Assembly (NCBI GenBank): GCA_022072055.1
Contig: JAJVIK010000011.1
Coordinates: 588,863-652,862 of the forward strand
DNA length: 64,000 bases
From: a bacterium
GTDB taxonomy: Bacteria; Hinthialibacterota; Hinthialibacteria; OLB16
Direction of reading: 5' to 3'
Shown piece after piece: positions 19,601-26,310 of this stretch (position 1 is its first letter; each line of letters begins with the position of its first letter). The translations under genes were made by a program, and so were the position numbers. The notes beneath the pieces are model-generated. The model did not search any database and was not told the origin of the DNA. It was given only the letters and a program-made list of their open reading frames with translations.

Positions 19601-19889
19601 CCGACTGATCGGTGGCGATCAGTCCCGAATCCCAAAGGTCCGCTTTCCCTGGTTCCAGAAGGTCCGCGCGGCTGGCGACCAACACCTGATGGGCTTGTTG
19701 CGCGGCGCCAAACCGGTCCGACACGAGCCGCCAGCTCAAACGAGGGTCTGGCATGTCGATTCCGAGGGGTTCTTCTCGATACTCACAGCGAAGCCCCTCG
19801 ACCCGCACATCGCTCGGCGGTTCGGCCCACGCCAGGGTCACGACACTCGCCACAAGGAGGAAATGCGAAATATCGATCAGGTTCTTCAT
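16647..19889 (-). CDS. alpha-L-rhamnosidase, GH78
   Basis: 1080 aa, exported (signal FLLVASVVTLAWA). It should release terminal alpha-L-rhamnose from plant or microbial glycans in the periplasm or outside the cell. Order: N-terminal GH78 beta domain (VEGLRCEYREEPLGID, PRLSWRLVS); an extra galactose-binding-like module at about residues 165-310 (RMTVYLNGERCG, GGNVIAVEAENGG); the rhamnosidase N domain (VSELHVNGRKVGDAVLSP, LGVWLGNG); the six-hairpin catalytic barrel with TDCPQRDERQGWLGD at about residue 655 and ATTIWELWNG at about 930, the regions carrying the acid and base in known GH78 enzymes; and a C-terminal beta-sandwich. Family assignment is firm. GGGGGG precedes the ATG. It follows the DUF362 gene by 65 bases. 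Confidence 0.95.
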   Translation of the reverse strand: MKNLIDISHFLLVASVVTLAWAEPPSDVRVEGLRCEYREEPLGIDMPDPRLSWRLVSDRFGAAQQAHQVLVASRADLLEPGKADLWDSGLIATDQSVQVPYRGKPLTSGARCFWRVRVRDDAGRLSDWSAPARWSMGVLRPEDWTARWIGLDEGPAPESLHPARWIWRAGGGPIAAMPVGACFFRRTFNAPENKRLISAVAWLAADNRMTVYLNGERCGASGDYHSASEFNLLNGIRPGGNVIAVEAENGGDGPNPAGLIGMVRMTCDDGSEVAIPTDNQWRVTSETQADWNKTGFEDSAWEAASDLGPYGMDPWGQLVTPDSRKLPARMLRRAFELEKPLKSAVIHMAGLGVSELHVNGRKVGDAVLSPALSDYDKRVYYVTQDVTQFLKEGANVLGVWLGNGRFYAPRDSSFVGMRSYGFPKLLLQMDIAFEDGDTRRIVTDGDWRITAEGPITANNEYDGERYDARLEMNDWSRAGFDDSHWRKASEVDAPKGKLCAEAIDPIRVTETLQPKSISSPEPGVALFDMGQNMVGWVRLKVRGARGAHVALRFAETLHDGRLFTDNLRGARCMDVYILKGEGEEVYEPRFTYHGFRYVELRGYPEEPDLSVLEGKVVHDALEPAGSFRCSDETINQVYRNAVWGTRGNYRSVPTDCPQRDERQGWLGDRSEESRGEMYLFDAARFYAKWVQDIEDTQLDSGSISDVAPPYYPFYTDNVTWPSSFLIIPGMLYEKSGDTRVIERHYAGMKRWIAYMRGFIQDGLMPRDQYGDWCVPPESQELIHSKDPARKTAGTLIATAYFCHDLDLMAGYASLLGHEEDAAEYRLPANDMRAAFNRKYWNEEKGQYDNGTQTTCVLALAFKMAPEGKQSVVLNHLIDSIRVSQKGHLATGLIGGQWLMRVLAENRQSDTAFIVATQREYPSWGYMIDHGATTIWELWNGDTADPGMNSHNHVMLLGDFIVWLHECLAGIQSDPGHPGFKKIVLKPSLAGNLTFVEASYNSMYGPIRSHWRRDQGDFSWDVAIPPNTFAEIHVPSADADTVMESGEPISPEKGIRFLRRENGASVYRASAGRYAFQSRLN

Positions 19890-19954
19890 GCGGGTACCCC
19901 CCGGATTCTCGGATCAATGGAGCGGCCGTGCTCCAACTGGCGGATTTAGCCGGA

Positions 19955-21814
19955 TCACGGCCCCTCGCCACAGGTCGCTCGCCAACATCTGGCGAAATCA
20001 AACAGCACCGCCGCTAGGTTGTCCTCGGCATGGCCAGTGTCGATGAGCGACATAAGGTCCAAAGCATCCACCCTGCAATCCGGCACGATGTCCACCGTCC
20101 GGATGGGAGTGGCCGACGGCACGGAAGTAGGAGTCTCCGTCGCGGTGGCCGTAACGAGCTCAGTGGGCGTGGGGGTGGGAGTGACGGATGGAGGCTCGGC
20201 GGCGTCCGCCACGAAGACGTTGAACTGGGCTTCCTCCTGGGATTGGGTCATCGAATCGCTCAGGTCGATGATGTCGGTGATCCCTTCGGCGCGCAGCCGG
20301 TTCTCGATGCAAAGCATGAAGTTCCTGAAAGTCCCTCCATGGGTGGCCGCGCTTACATCCGCCGGGGAGAAGGCCACTTGGCTCAGGATCCGGGACGAAG
20401 CGTAATAGTCGAGCGCCACGGGATCCGTGCCTGCCAGGATAAGGTCTTCGCGCACGCAGGAATCGGCGTCATCGGTGTTGCCCGCTGGGTTGATCCAGAT
20501 CGCGTCAATGATATCCAGGTCGGCGCGGCGGACCTGGGCGATCTGACGACCCAACAGACCATACCCCACGTGCCGATTCTGATAACCCCAGAAGTACCCA
20601 TGCATTCGGTCCCAGTCCGCGAAGAGGGGATCGGGGTTGGTGATTGTCAGGAACCCAATGTAGTTCTTGAGCGCCAGTGTCGCTCCCGCCATGCCGTGGG
20701 CTTTCATGACTGGGAAGTTGATCATCTTCAAGCGGTCCGATTCGTACGAGCTCCCATTCCACACACCGTGCCGCATGCTGATGTGATAGGTCGCTCCGCC
20801 GATATCGAGAGAGAACTTGGGCCAGGCGAGTTCGTGGTTGCCGCTTCCTCCCACGGCCGCTCCGGTAACATACCCATCTTCGCCGTTGCCCTCCGAGAAT
20901 TCGTCCACGAAGTAGGATCCGAAGGCGTCCCAGTATGAGGTGGCAACGCGATGGCCCTGCCCGACAAAGGCATCGGCCACATCCTGATAGGAGGTCAGGG
21001 GATCTTCCGCGTTGTTGTACTCCGGGGTGTCCAAATCGGGTCTGACTCCCTGCGTGTTCTCCCCCACGATCACGGCGCCGGTAAAGCCATCGGGATGGCG
21101 GACGAGCCTGTAGATCAGGCCCTTGACCAAGTCGATGCGCGTGTGGTTGTAACGTTGGGAGGGGCCATAGCTCCATTGGTTGTTGACTTTGATGACCACG
21201 ACATCATCGGAGGCGAACAGTCCATTTGGGGTCGCCGTGGTACGGTAAAAGGGGGTGTTCCGGGCGGTCATCAAATCCACAAGGGCATTCATCCCCGCAT
21301 CGCTAAACGCTTCCTCTTCAGTCACTCCGGGGGGCAGATCGCCGCCATCCAGGGAGTAGGTCGCGGCGGGCGCGTTCCGGGCCACAAAGACATCCGAGAT
21401 GGCGCCCGGGTTCGTCCAGGCAGGGACCGTGAGGGTTGTTCCGGCTCGGGAGGGTGAAGGGCGATTCCCCGCTGCCAGGGTCAGCACCAGCATCATCCAG
21501 CAGACAACGAAAGCCGCACCCACCGCGGCGGCCTCCCGTTTGCGATCCGGGATCAGCCGGGACAGCCTTCGACGGAACGCGCAGGTGGCCGCCACCAGAC
21601 CCAGCACGCCGGTCCAGTAAGCGAGAGAAGCGAGCAGGGTGGCCAGGGCGGCCCTCTGGCAGGGGTACTGCAGACGGCTGGGTTTGAATCCGGCTCGCGC
21701 CAAGAGCCAGAGAAGTGAGAGGACCCCCGCCAGGCCAAACACAAGGTGGGGATGATTCAGGGTGTGGGACCGAGGTTGCGATGGTTCGTTTGGAGGTTTG
21801 CGATATCTGAACAT
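19955..21814 (-). CDS. DUF362 protein with membrane N-terminus and dockerin-like C-terminus
   Basis: 619 aa. The N-terminal 140 residues contain about three membrane segments (LVFGLAGVLSLLWLLA, LATLLASLAYWTGVLGLVAA, AAFVVCWMMLVLTLAA). The central part matches DUF362: VVVIKVNNQW, MINFPVMKAHGMAGATLAL KNYIG, and DLILAGTDPVALDYYAS. No CxxCxxC cluster motif is present, although some DUF362 proteins carry one. A Thr/Pro linker (VTPTPTPTELVTATATETPT) leads to a degenerate EF-hand-like tail (DCRVDALDLMSLIDTG, LFDFARCW). Function of DUF362 is not established. It is the first gene of the minus-strand glycoside operon and appears to be a membrane-anchored member of the surface apparatus. Confidence 0.85.
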   Translation of the reverse strand: MFRYRKPPNEPSQPRSHTLNHPHLVFGLAGVLSLLWLLARAGFKPSRLQYPCQRAALATLLASLAYWTGVLGLVAATCAFRRRLSRLIPDRKREAAAVGAAFVVCWMMLVLTLAAGNRPSPSRAGTTLTVPAWTNPGAISDVFVARNAPAATYSLDGGDLPPGVTEEEAFSDAGMNALVDLMTARNTPFYRTTATPNGLFASDDVVVIKVNNQWSYGPSQRYNHTRIDLVKGLIYRLVRHPDGFTGAVIVGENTQGVRPDLDTPEYNNAEDPLTSYQDVADAFVGQGHRVATSYWDAFGSYFVDEFSEGNGEDGYVTGAAVGGSGNHELAWPKFSLDIGGATYHISMRHGVWNGSSYESDRLKMINFPVMKAHGMAGATLALKNYIGFLTITNPDPLFADWDRMHGYFWGYQNRHVGYGLLGRQIAQVRRADLDIIDAIWINPAGNTDDADSCVREDLILAGTDPVALDYYASSRILSQVAFSPADVSAATHGGTFRNFMLCIENRLRAEGITDIIDLSDSMTQSQEEAQFNVFVADAAEPPSVTPTPTPTELVTATATETPTSVPSATPIRTVDIVPDCRVDALDLMSLIDTGHAEDNLAAVLFDFARCWRATCGEGP

Positions 21815-21890
21815 GTCGTCTCTTGCCTCCCGCGCGGTTGGAACCGTATGGAGGTGTCTTGCCGCGGACCCGGCCTTAATCTGGGGACAG

Positions 21891-21944
21891 AGTATATCAT
21901 GGAAAGGGGTGTTAGGTGGAATGAATTACCGGATTGCCGGTAAT
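21891..21944 (-). promoter_or_regulatory. perfect dyad and -10-like element upstream of the DUF362/GH78 operon
   Basis: ATTACCGG-ATTG-CCGGTAAT (21925-21944) is an 8-bp perfect inverted repeat with a 4-base spacer. About 30 bases further in the minus-strand direction is TATACT (21896-21891), a five-of-six match to a -10 box; no clear -35 is seen. The dyad could be the terminator of the URO-D-like gene ending at 21996 or an operator for the downstream operon. Confidence 0.35.
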
Positions 21945-21995
21945 CTTTGTCCAAGCCGTTTGGGATGAGCCGGAGGGTCGGATCGAGGCAGCCAT

Positions 21996-23129
21996 TCAGA
22001 ACTTCTCGACCAACTCAACCATCTTCTCGTAGTTCCTCAAAGTCTGGGGCGGCAGGAATCGCCCGTAGGGGGCGGCGGATGGCATGAGAACAAAACCTCG
22101 TCCCGGGCCGCTTGTCCCTTCCTCAAGCGCGCGCTTGACTTTCTCCGCAAACAGATCGGCGGGCAAGTTTTCGATATCGGCGACCTCGATGTTTCCGAAC
22201 AAGGTGAGGTTCTTGCCATACCGTTCGCGGACATGGCGAAGTTCCACATCGCCCTGCGGCGGCGGCTCGATGGGATCCAATCCGTCGGGTTCCATGGACA
22301 CGATATCATCGAGGATCGCCTTCAGCTTTCCATGCGAGTGAATCCTCGCATACCCTCCAAAGCGGTGGATCACTTGGATCATGGGTCGGACATAAGCGCA
22401 AACATACTCTCTGAAAAGCGCGGGGCTCAGGTAGGGGGGTGAGGCATACTCCGGTCCGTAAATCCGCCAAAGGCGACCCGGGGCCGCCCGGGCGACCGCC
22501 TCCGTTCGGGACAAGAGCGCCGATGCGAACCCATCGAGCAAGCGGCGAAACAGTTTGGGCTCGGTCGTGGCGATCACCATGTAGTCCGCCATGTGAAAAA
22601 GCGAGGCCGCCAGGCAGAGTGGATCGGGCGTGTCGATCATCACAATCCCTGAGTCCCCCAAGGCCTCCTCGGCCTCGAACAGGGGCGAGGGATCGGGGGC
22701 GCCACCCACCTCCATCGGCGGAATCTGGAGGTAGGTTTCGAGATCGCCAACACCCTTGAGAAGATGTTCGACAGTCCAGACTGTGTCGAGATCACGATCG
22801 CGGCGCGTCCGGGAAGTAAGCACTCGATCTCCGACCTCAATCGTTCGAACATGGATACGGCTCCCACCATCCAGATAGGTCTTCTCCTGCGCGATCTTTT
22901 CGAGGGGGTCCGGCAAGACATCGCTGAAAGCCAGCCCGCGCATGACAATGCGGTCGGTCTTCTCCCTGGCCAGCTCGATCAGCGGCAGCCAGGATGAGTC
23001 CGAGTGAATGTTGAAAGGATCCGGATCGTCAGGGTCCTCATCCAGGCCGTTGATCTCGTAAAAGGAGACCGGAGGCCGATCCACGGGGTCGCCGCGAATT
23101 GAAGCCATCAGTCTTTCCCGACGATTCAT
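21996..23129 (-). CDS. uroporphyrinogen-decarboxylase-like protein (URO-D superfamily)
   Basis: 377 aa from the ATG at 23129, chosen because GGAGG lies four to five bases upstream; the open frame beyond this point overlaps the divergent ThuA gene and is spurious. The protein starts MNRRERLMASIRGDPVDRPP, the usual opening of URO-D/MtaA-type proteins, and keeps the barrel landmarks YARIHSHGKLKAILDDI, GLDPIEPPPQGDV, LTLFGNIEVADIEN and GRGFVLMPSAAPYG. The last segments resemble corrinoid methyltransferases (MtaA, CmuA) more than haem-synthesis HemE. No other haem gene is near, and the neighbours are sugar enzymes, so a role in haem synthesis is unlikely. These proteins are abundant and uncharacterised in PVC-like genomes; demethylation of a methylated substrate is a guess. 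Confidence 0.88.
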   Translation of the reverse strand: MNRRERLMASIRGDPVDRPPVSFYEINGLDEDPDDPDPFNIHSDSSWLPLIELAREKTDRIVMRGLAFSDVLPDPLEKIAQEKTYLDGGSRIHVRTIEVGDRVLTSRTRRDRDLDTVWTVEHLLKGVGDLETYLQIPPMEVGGAPDPSPLFEAEEALGDSGIVMIDTPDPLCLAASLFHMADYMVIATTEPKLFRRLLDGFASALLSRTEAVARAAPGRLWRIYGPEYASPPYLSPALFREYVCAYVRPMIQVIHRFGGYARIHSHGKLKAILDDIVSMEPDGLDPIEPPPQGDVELRHVRERYGKNLTLFGNIEVADIENLPADLFAEKVKRALEEGTSGPGRGFVLMPSAAPYGRFLPPQTLRNYEKMVELVEKF

Positions 23130-23203
23130 GGGACCTCCGACGAATGCATGGTTATCACCTCTCGACCTCACCCCATGGGATGGTTCCACCCATCGGTCGC
23201 TCC

Positions 23204-23209
23204 TATAAT
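23204..23209 (+). promoter_or_regulatory. TATAAT in the divergent URO-D-like/ThuA promoter region
   Basis: A consensus TATAAT lies 38 bases before the ThuA ATG, within the 117-base gap between divergent genes. The hexamer 17 bases upstream (TGGTTC) is not a convincing -35. Confidence 0.4.
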
Positions 23210-23246
23210 ACCCCCCAGTAAATGAATTTCGAGGCGAGGTGTGGCG

Positions 23247-24098
23247 ATGAGTGGGAAATTCCGGATTGGGTCCGTGGTGGCAACAGGAGTCTTGGCCATG
23301 AATCTCTGCAATGACCCCTTGGCGGCGGGTGAGCCAAGCGCTCGGCGGGCGCTGTATTTCACCAAGTCGTCCGGTTTCGAGCACAGCGTGGTGAAGCGCG
23401 AGGGGGACCGTCTCGCGCACAGCGAGGCGATATTGACCGGCGCCTTCGCGAGGCATGGAGTCGAGCTGATCTGCACCAAGGATGGCGGCATGCTCACCGC
23501 CGACAACCTGAAGAAGTTTGATACCGTCCTCTTCTACACCTCCGGCAACCTTCTCGAGGCGGGGACTGACGGGTTTCCTCCCATCAGCCAGGAGGGCTAC
23601 GCTCAGCTCCTGGAGTGGATTCGCTCGGGAGGCGGGTTTATCGGCATTCACGCCGCCACCGACAGCAATCGTGGCGATGAACCCACCGAATACACCAAGC
23701 TGATCGGCGCGGCCTTCGTGTCCCACGGGAAGCAGGAGGTCGCCACGGTAAAGGTGGTCGACCCGAGCTTCCCCGCGATGAAGGGGCTGCCGGTCGAGTT
23801 TCGGATGATTGACGAGTGGTATGTTCACAACCAGGTCAACGCCGCCGGAAACATGCGTGTGCTGATGACACTGGAGACCGGCAAGATGGAGCAGGAGATG
23901 TACAACAAGGTTCCCTCGATGCCGATCACCTGGTGCAGCAATTACGGAAAGGGCCGAGTTTTCTACACCGCGCTGGGTCACCGGGAGGATGTCTGGGAGA
24001 TGCCGCTGCTTCAGGGGATGATCCTCAAGGCATACGAGTGGACCTCCGGCCGGGTTCCGGGAGACACCGCGCCGAATTTCGAGGAGTTCCTGAAATAG
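23247..24098 (+). CDS. ThuA-like domain protein
   Basis: 283 aa from the ATG at 23247 (GAGGT six bases upstream); an in-frame GTG at 23241 touches the ribosome site and is less likely. A short hydrophobic leader (IGSVVATGVLAMNLC) suggests export. The ThuA fold (a class I glutamine-amidotransferase-like alpha/beta protein) is shown by RALYFTKSSGFEHSVV, DTVLFYTSGN, GGGFIGIHAATDS, EWYVHNQ and the closing PITWCSNYGKGRVFYTALGH. ThuA was named from trehalose utilisation and is linked with sugar oxidation in several bacteria, but no reaction is proven. It is divergent from a URO-D-like gene and convergent with GH29, in keeping with the glycoside locus. Confidence 0.93.
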   Translation: MSGKFRIGSVVATGVLAMNLCNDPLAAGEPSARRALYFTKSSGFEHSVVKREGDRLAHSEAILTGAFARHGVELICTKDGGMLTADNLKKFDTVLFYTSGNLLEAGTDGFPPISQEGYAQLLEWIRSGGGFIGIHAATDSNRGDEPTEYTKLIGAAFVSHGKQEVATVKVVDPSFPAMKGLPVEFRMIDEWYVHNQVNAAGNMRVLMTLETGKMEQEMYNKVPSMPITWCSNYGKGRVFYTALGHREDVWEMPLLQGMILKAYEWTSGRVPGDTAPNFEEFLK

Positions 24099-24103
24099 GG
24101 AGA

Positions 24104-24130
24104 GAGGGAACACGACCGAACGTGTCCCTC
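24104..24130. terminator. stem-loop between convergent ThuA and GH29 genes
   Basis: GAGGGAACACG (24104-24114) pairs with CGTGTCCCTC (24121-24130) with one bulged A and a 6-base loop, six bases after the ThuA stop. There is no T-run, but the position between convergent stops supports a bidirectional terminator. Confidence 0.55.
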
Positions 24131-24142
24131 CGGAGGGGTGTC

Positions 24143-25195
24143 TCATTCTCCGGCCAACGCATGTCCGGACCGAATCCACTCCCCCACTTGCATCAGTGTT
24201 TTGACATCAATGTCTCGGATCTTCCCGGCGGGATCGGGGCCGACATTGAGAGAGAAGAGGTTGCCGTGCTCCACCGCCCCAAGATAGTCGCGGTAGATCT
24301 TCTCGGGGGAATGGCAGAGGGTGTCGTGCTCCGACAACGAGTAGAACCAATCCGCCCCGCCGACATGCTCCGGTAGAATGGGGTAGGTGAACTCCGCCAA
24401 GAGGTATCCCTGGTATTCGGCCTCCCCTTTTGTGTTGAACCGACTCGCCCCGGCGCCGCCCACTCGTCCCGGAGTCCCTCGCTCGCGCAGCGCAAGCTGT
24501 CCCGCGGGCGCTCCGTGGTTGAACCCGACGAAGCAGTCCGGCTGGAATCCGCGCACCCAATCAGCGGTCTCCGGGTGCCCCAAGCCGCCCTCTCCCTGGG
24601 CATGATCCATCCAGAAGAACTCGATGGGACCATACCGCGTGCATAATTCCTTCAACTGGGCCTTCTTCCGGTCGCTGTCCGCTCCGCTCATCCAGATGGG
24701 ATCACGATACCGAGGGTCCCCCGGGATCAGACCGTCCCTCGGAATGTCCTCCTTGATCCAGGTCCAATCGGCCTCGGAGAAATAGAGCGCCAGTTTCAAG
24801 CCGTGTGTGTCGCACGACTGCCTGAGCTTTGCGAGGACATCGATCCCCAGCGGGGCGCGCGTGACCTTCCATTTCGTGGTGTCTGTGTCCCACAGGCAGA
24901 AGCCATCGTGATGCTTGGCCAGAAACAGGATGTACTTCATCCCGGCGGCCTTGGCCACTCGGCACCACTGGTCGGTGTCGCATCCGGTCGCTCGGAAGAA
25001 GCCGGGATCCTCGACCCCACGGGTCCATTCATGCCCCGAGAAAGTGCTCAGGGACCAGCAGATGAACATCCCGAAACGCAGTTCCTTCAATTGCGCGGCT
25101 CGCGTCTCATCGGGGAGTTTGTCCGCCGGTCCCGCGGCCAGCGGCGCGCAGGCCAATAACGAAGCCACGGCCAATGCCTTCGGATTCCCGCACAT
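24143..25195 (-). CDS. alpha-L-fucosidase-like enzyme, GH29
   Basis: 350 aa from the ATG at 25195. This ATG overlaps the stop of the upstream gene (TGATG), and GGAGGGAGGG lies just before it, so the pair is translationally coupled. A signal peptide is visible (ALAVASLLACAPLAAG). GH29 landmarks: LRFGMFICWSLST, KYILFLAKHHDGFCLWDT, LALYFSEADW and IEFFWMDHAQ, where Asp197 sits in the position of the GH29 nucleophile. The later LFSLNVGPDPAGKIRDID corresponds to the LLNIGP-DG-I motif. It should remove terminal alpha-L-fucose from glycans. At 350 aa it is shorter than enzymes carrying extra C-terminal beta domains. It is partnered with a URO-D-like gene. Confidence 0.9.
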   Translation of the reverse strand: MCGNPKALAVASLLACAPLAAGPADKLPDETRAAQLKELRFGMFICWSLSTFSGHEWTRGVEDPGFFRATGCDTDQWCRVAKAAGMKYILFLAKHHDGFCLWDTDTTKWKVTRAPLGIDVLAKLRQSCDTHGLKLALYFSEADWTWIKEDIPRDGLIPGDPRYRDPIWMSGADSDRKKAQLKELCTRYGPIEFFWMDHAQGEGGLGHPETADWVRGFQPDCFVGFNHGAPAGQLALRERGTPGRVGGAGASRFNTKGEAEYQGYLLAEFTYPILPEHVGGADWFYSLSEHDTLCHSPEKIYRDYLGAVEHGNLFSLNVGPDPAGKIRDIDVKTLMQVGEWIRSGHALAGE

Positions 25196-26187
25196 CAACA
25201 AGCCCTCCCTCCCGTGTATTCGGTAAGAAGGCCCAAATAGGTCCGGTATTCGCTCAGTGAAACTCCCGGTGGGGTCTGGTGGTCCACGCTCGGGATGAAG
25301 CCCCCGGTCTTGATCACGGGAACCAGACGCTCAAATTCACTCCGCATTGCCTGTTCCCCATGGGTCATGACCATCTTGTCGTAATGGCCGATCATGCACA
25401 GATCCGGGAATTCTCCACGCAGCCGCAGGGCATCGACTCCCGCTTGGCGCTCCAGTGGAAGCACCCCATCGATCCCCACCGAGCGCAACCAGGGCGCCAG
25501 GTTGGTCACATCGCCGTCCGTATCGACAATGGCCAGCATCCCCATCTCTTTGGCCCGTTCCACCAGCGGGCGATAGTAAGGCGCCAGAAAGGCATCGCGG
25601 CAGCGCCCGGAAATCATGGGGCCGTGGTTGTAGGACATATCCTCCGCGAGGGTGAGGAAGGTGGGTTCGCCGATTCGCGCAATCTTCGCAAGCAAGTCGA
25701 GATTGAATTCAAGCAGGTCCTTGTTGATCCGGTGGATCAGTTCCGGTTGGTCATGGAAGGCCAGCATGAGGTTTGTAAACCCCATCAACGTGCGCGGGAA
25801 CCAGAAGAATCCCTCCAAGGTGATCCACACCACGACGCAGCCTGTGCGTTGTCGCTCCAACCATGGCGCCATTCCCTGGATCGCCTCGGAATGATCCGGA
25901 AAAAGCTTCGGGCGTAACCGCATGTAATCGTCCAGGTCCGAAACAATCCCCTCCACATGGTGTTGGGTGGCCTCGATGGTCGGGTCGGTGGTGCTAAACC
26001 AGAACTGGATATACGGATCCAGGCCAAAGTAATCGTGAATCTCAAAGACTGTCTTCAGGCAGGAGGGAAGCCCCTCGTTACGCCACCGGTCCAAAGTGAG
26101 GTCCCACCACATGGCCCACTCCCATCTGGGGAGGCGGTCAACTTCCTCAAAGGCCATGGTCGCGCGGAACCGTTCGACATGATTCAT
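25195..26187 (-). CDS. uroporphyrinogen-decarboxylase-like protein (URO-D superfamily), second copy
   Basis: 330 aa. GGAGGA lies nine bases before the ATG. The MNHVERFRATMAFEEVDRLP opening, the GMLAIVDTDGDVTNLAPWL strand and the DGVLPLERQAGVD segment mark it as a URO-D-superfamily barrel of the group that also contains MtaA/MtbA methyltransferases. The end VDHQTPPGVSLSEYRTYL is typical of this group (a GG-I-S-DH-TPP pattern). It differs strongly from the copy at 21996. Its stop overlaps the start of GH29, so the two are made together. Function is unknown; haem biosynthesis is unlikely given the context. Confidence 0.87.
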   Translation of the reverse strand: MNHVERFRATMAFEEVDRLPRWEWAMWWDLTLDRWRNEGLPSCLKTVFEIHDYFGLDPYIQFWFSTTDPTIEATQHHVEGIVSDLDDYMRLRPKLFPDHSEAIQGMAPWLERQRTGCVVVWITLEGFFWFPRTLMGFTNLMLAFHDQPELIHRINKDLLEFNLDLLAKIARIGEPTFLTLAEDMSYNHGPMISGRCRDAFLAPYYRPLVERAKEMGMLAIVDTDGDVTNLAPWLRSVGIDGVLPLERQAGVDALRLRGEFPDLCMIGHYDKMVMTHGEQAMRSEFERLVPVIKTGGFIPSVDHQTPPGVSLSEYRTYLGLLTEYTGGRAC

Positions 26188-26226
26188 GCTCGGAACTCCT
26201 CCGGGTCAACCTGGGCGGCTCGCGAA

Positions 26227-26248
26227 TCAAGGCAAGGAAGGGCCTTGA
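26227..26248 (-). terminator. hairpin after the 1932-aa protein gene
   Basis: TCAAGGC (26227-26233) and GCCTTGA (26242-26248) form a perfect 7-bp stem with an 8-base loop in the 123-base gap between two minus-strand genes. It is a plausible terminator of the long gene ending at 26311. Confidence 0.35.
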
Positions 26249-26310
26249 CCCTCATCGACCCGGATTCTCTCAAATCTGCTGGGTGAAGGAAACTCTGGCG
26301 GGAGAGAGGG

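Noticed and set aside
18216..19949. 577-codon plus-strand open frame
   Set aside because: It is antisense to the GH78 coding region; random composition rich in His, Gly and Arg.
23130..24179. N-terminal extension of the URO-D-like frame to 24179
   Set aside because: It overlaps the divergent ThuA gene on the opposite strand; the ATG at 23129 has a good ribosome site and gives a normal-length protein.
21996..26187. Annotating the URO-D-like genes as hemE
   Set aside because: They keep the superfamily fold motifs but their N-terminal and active-site context resembles the MtaA/CmuA branch, and no haem genes are adjacent.
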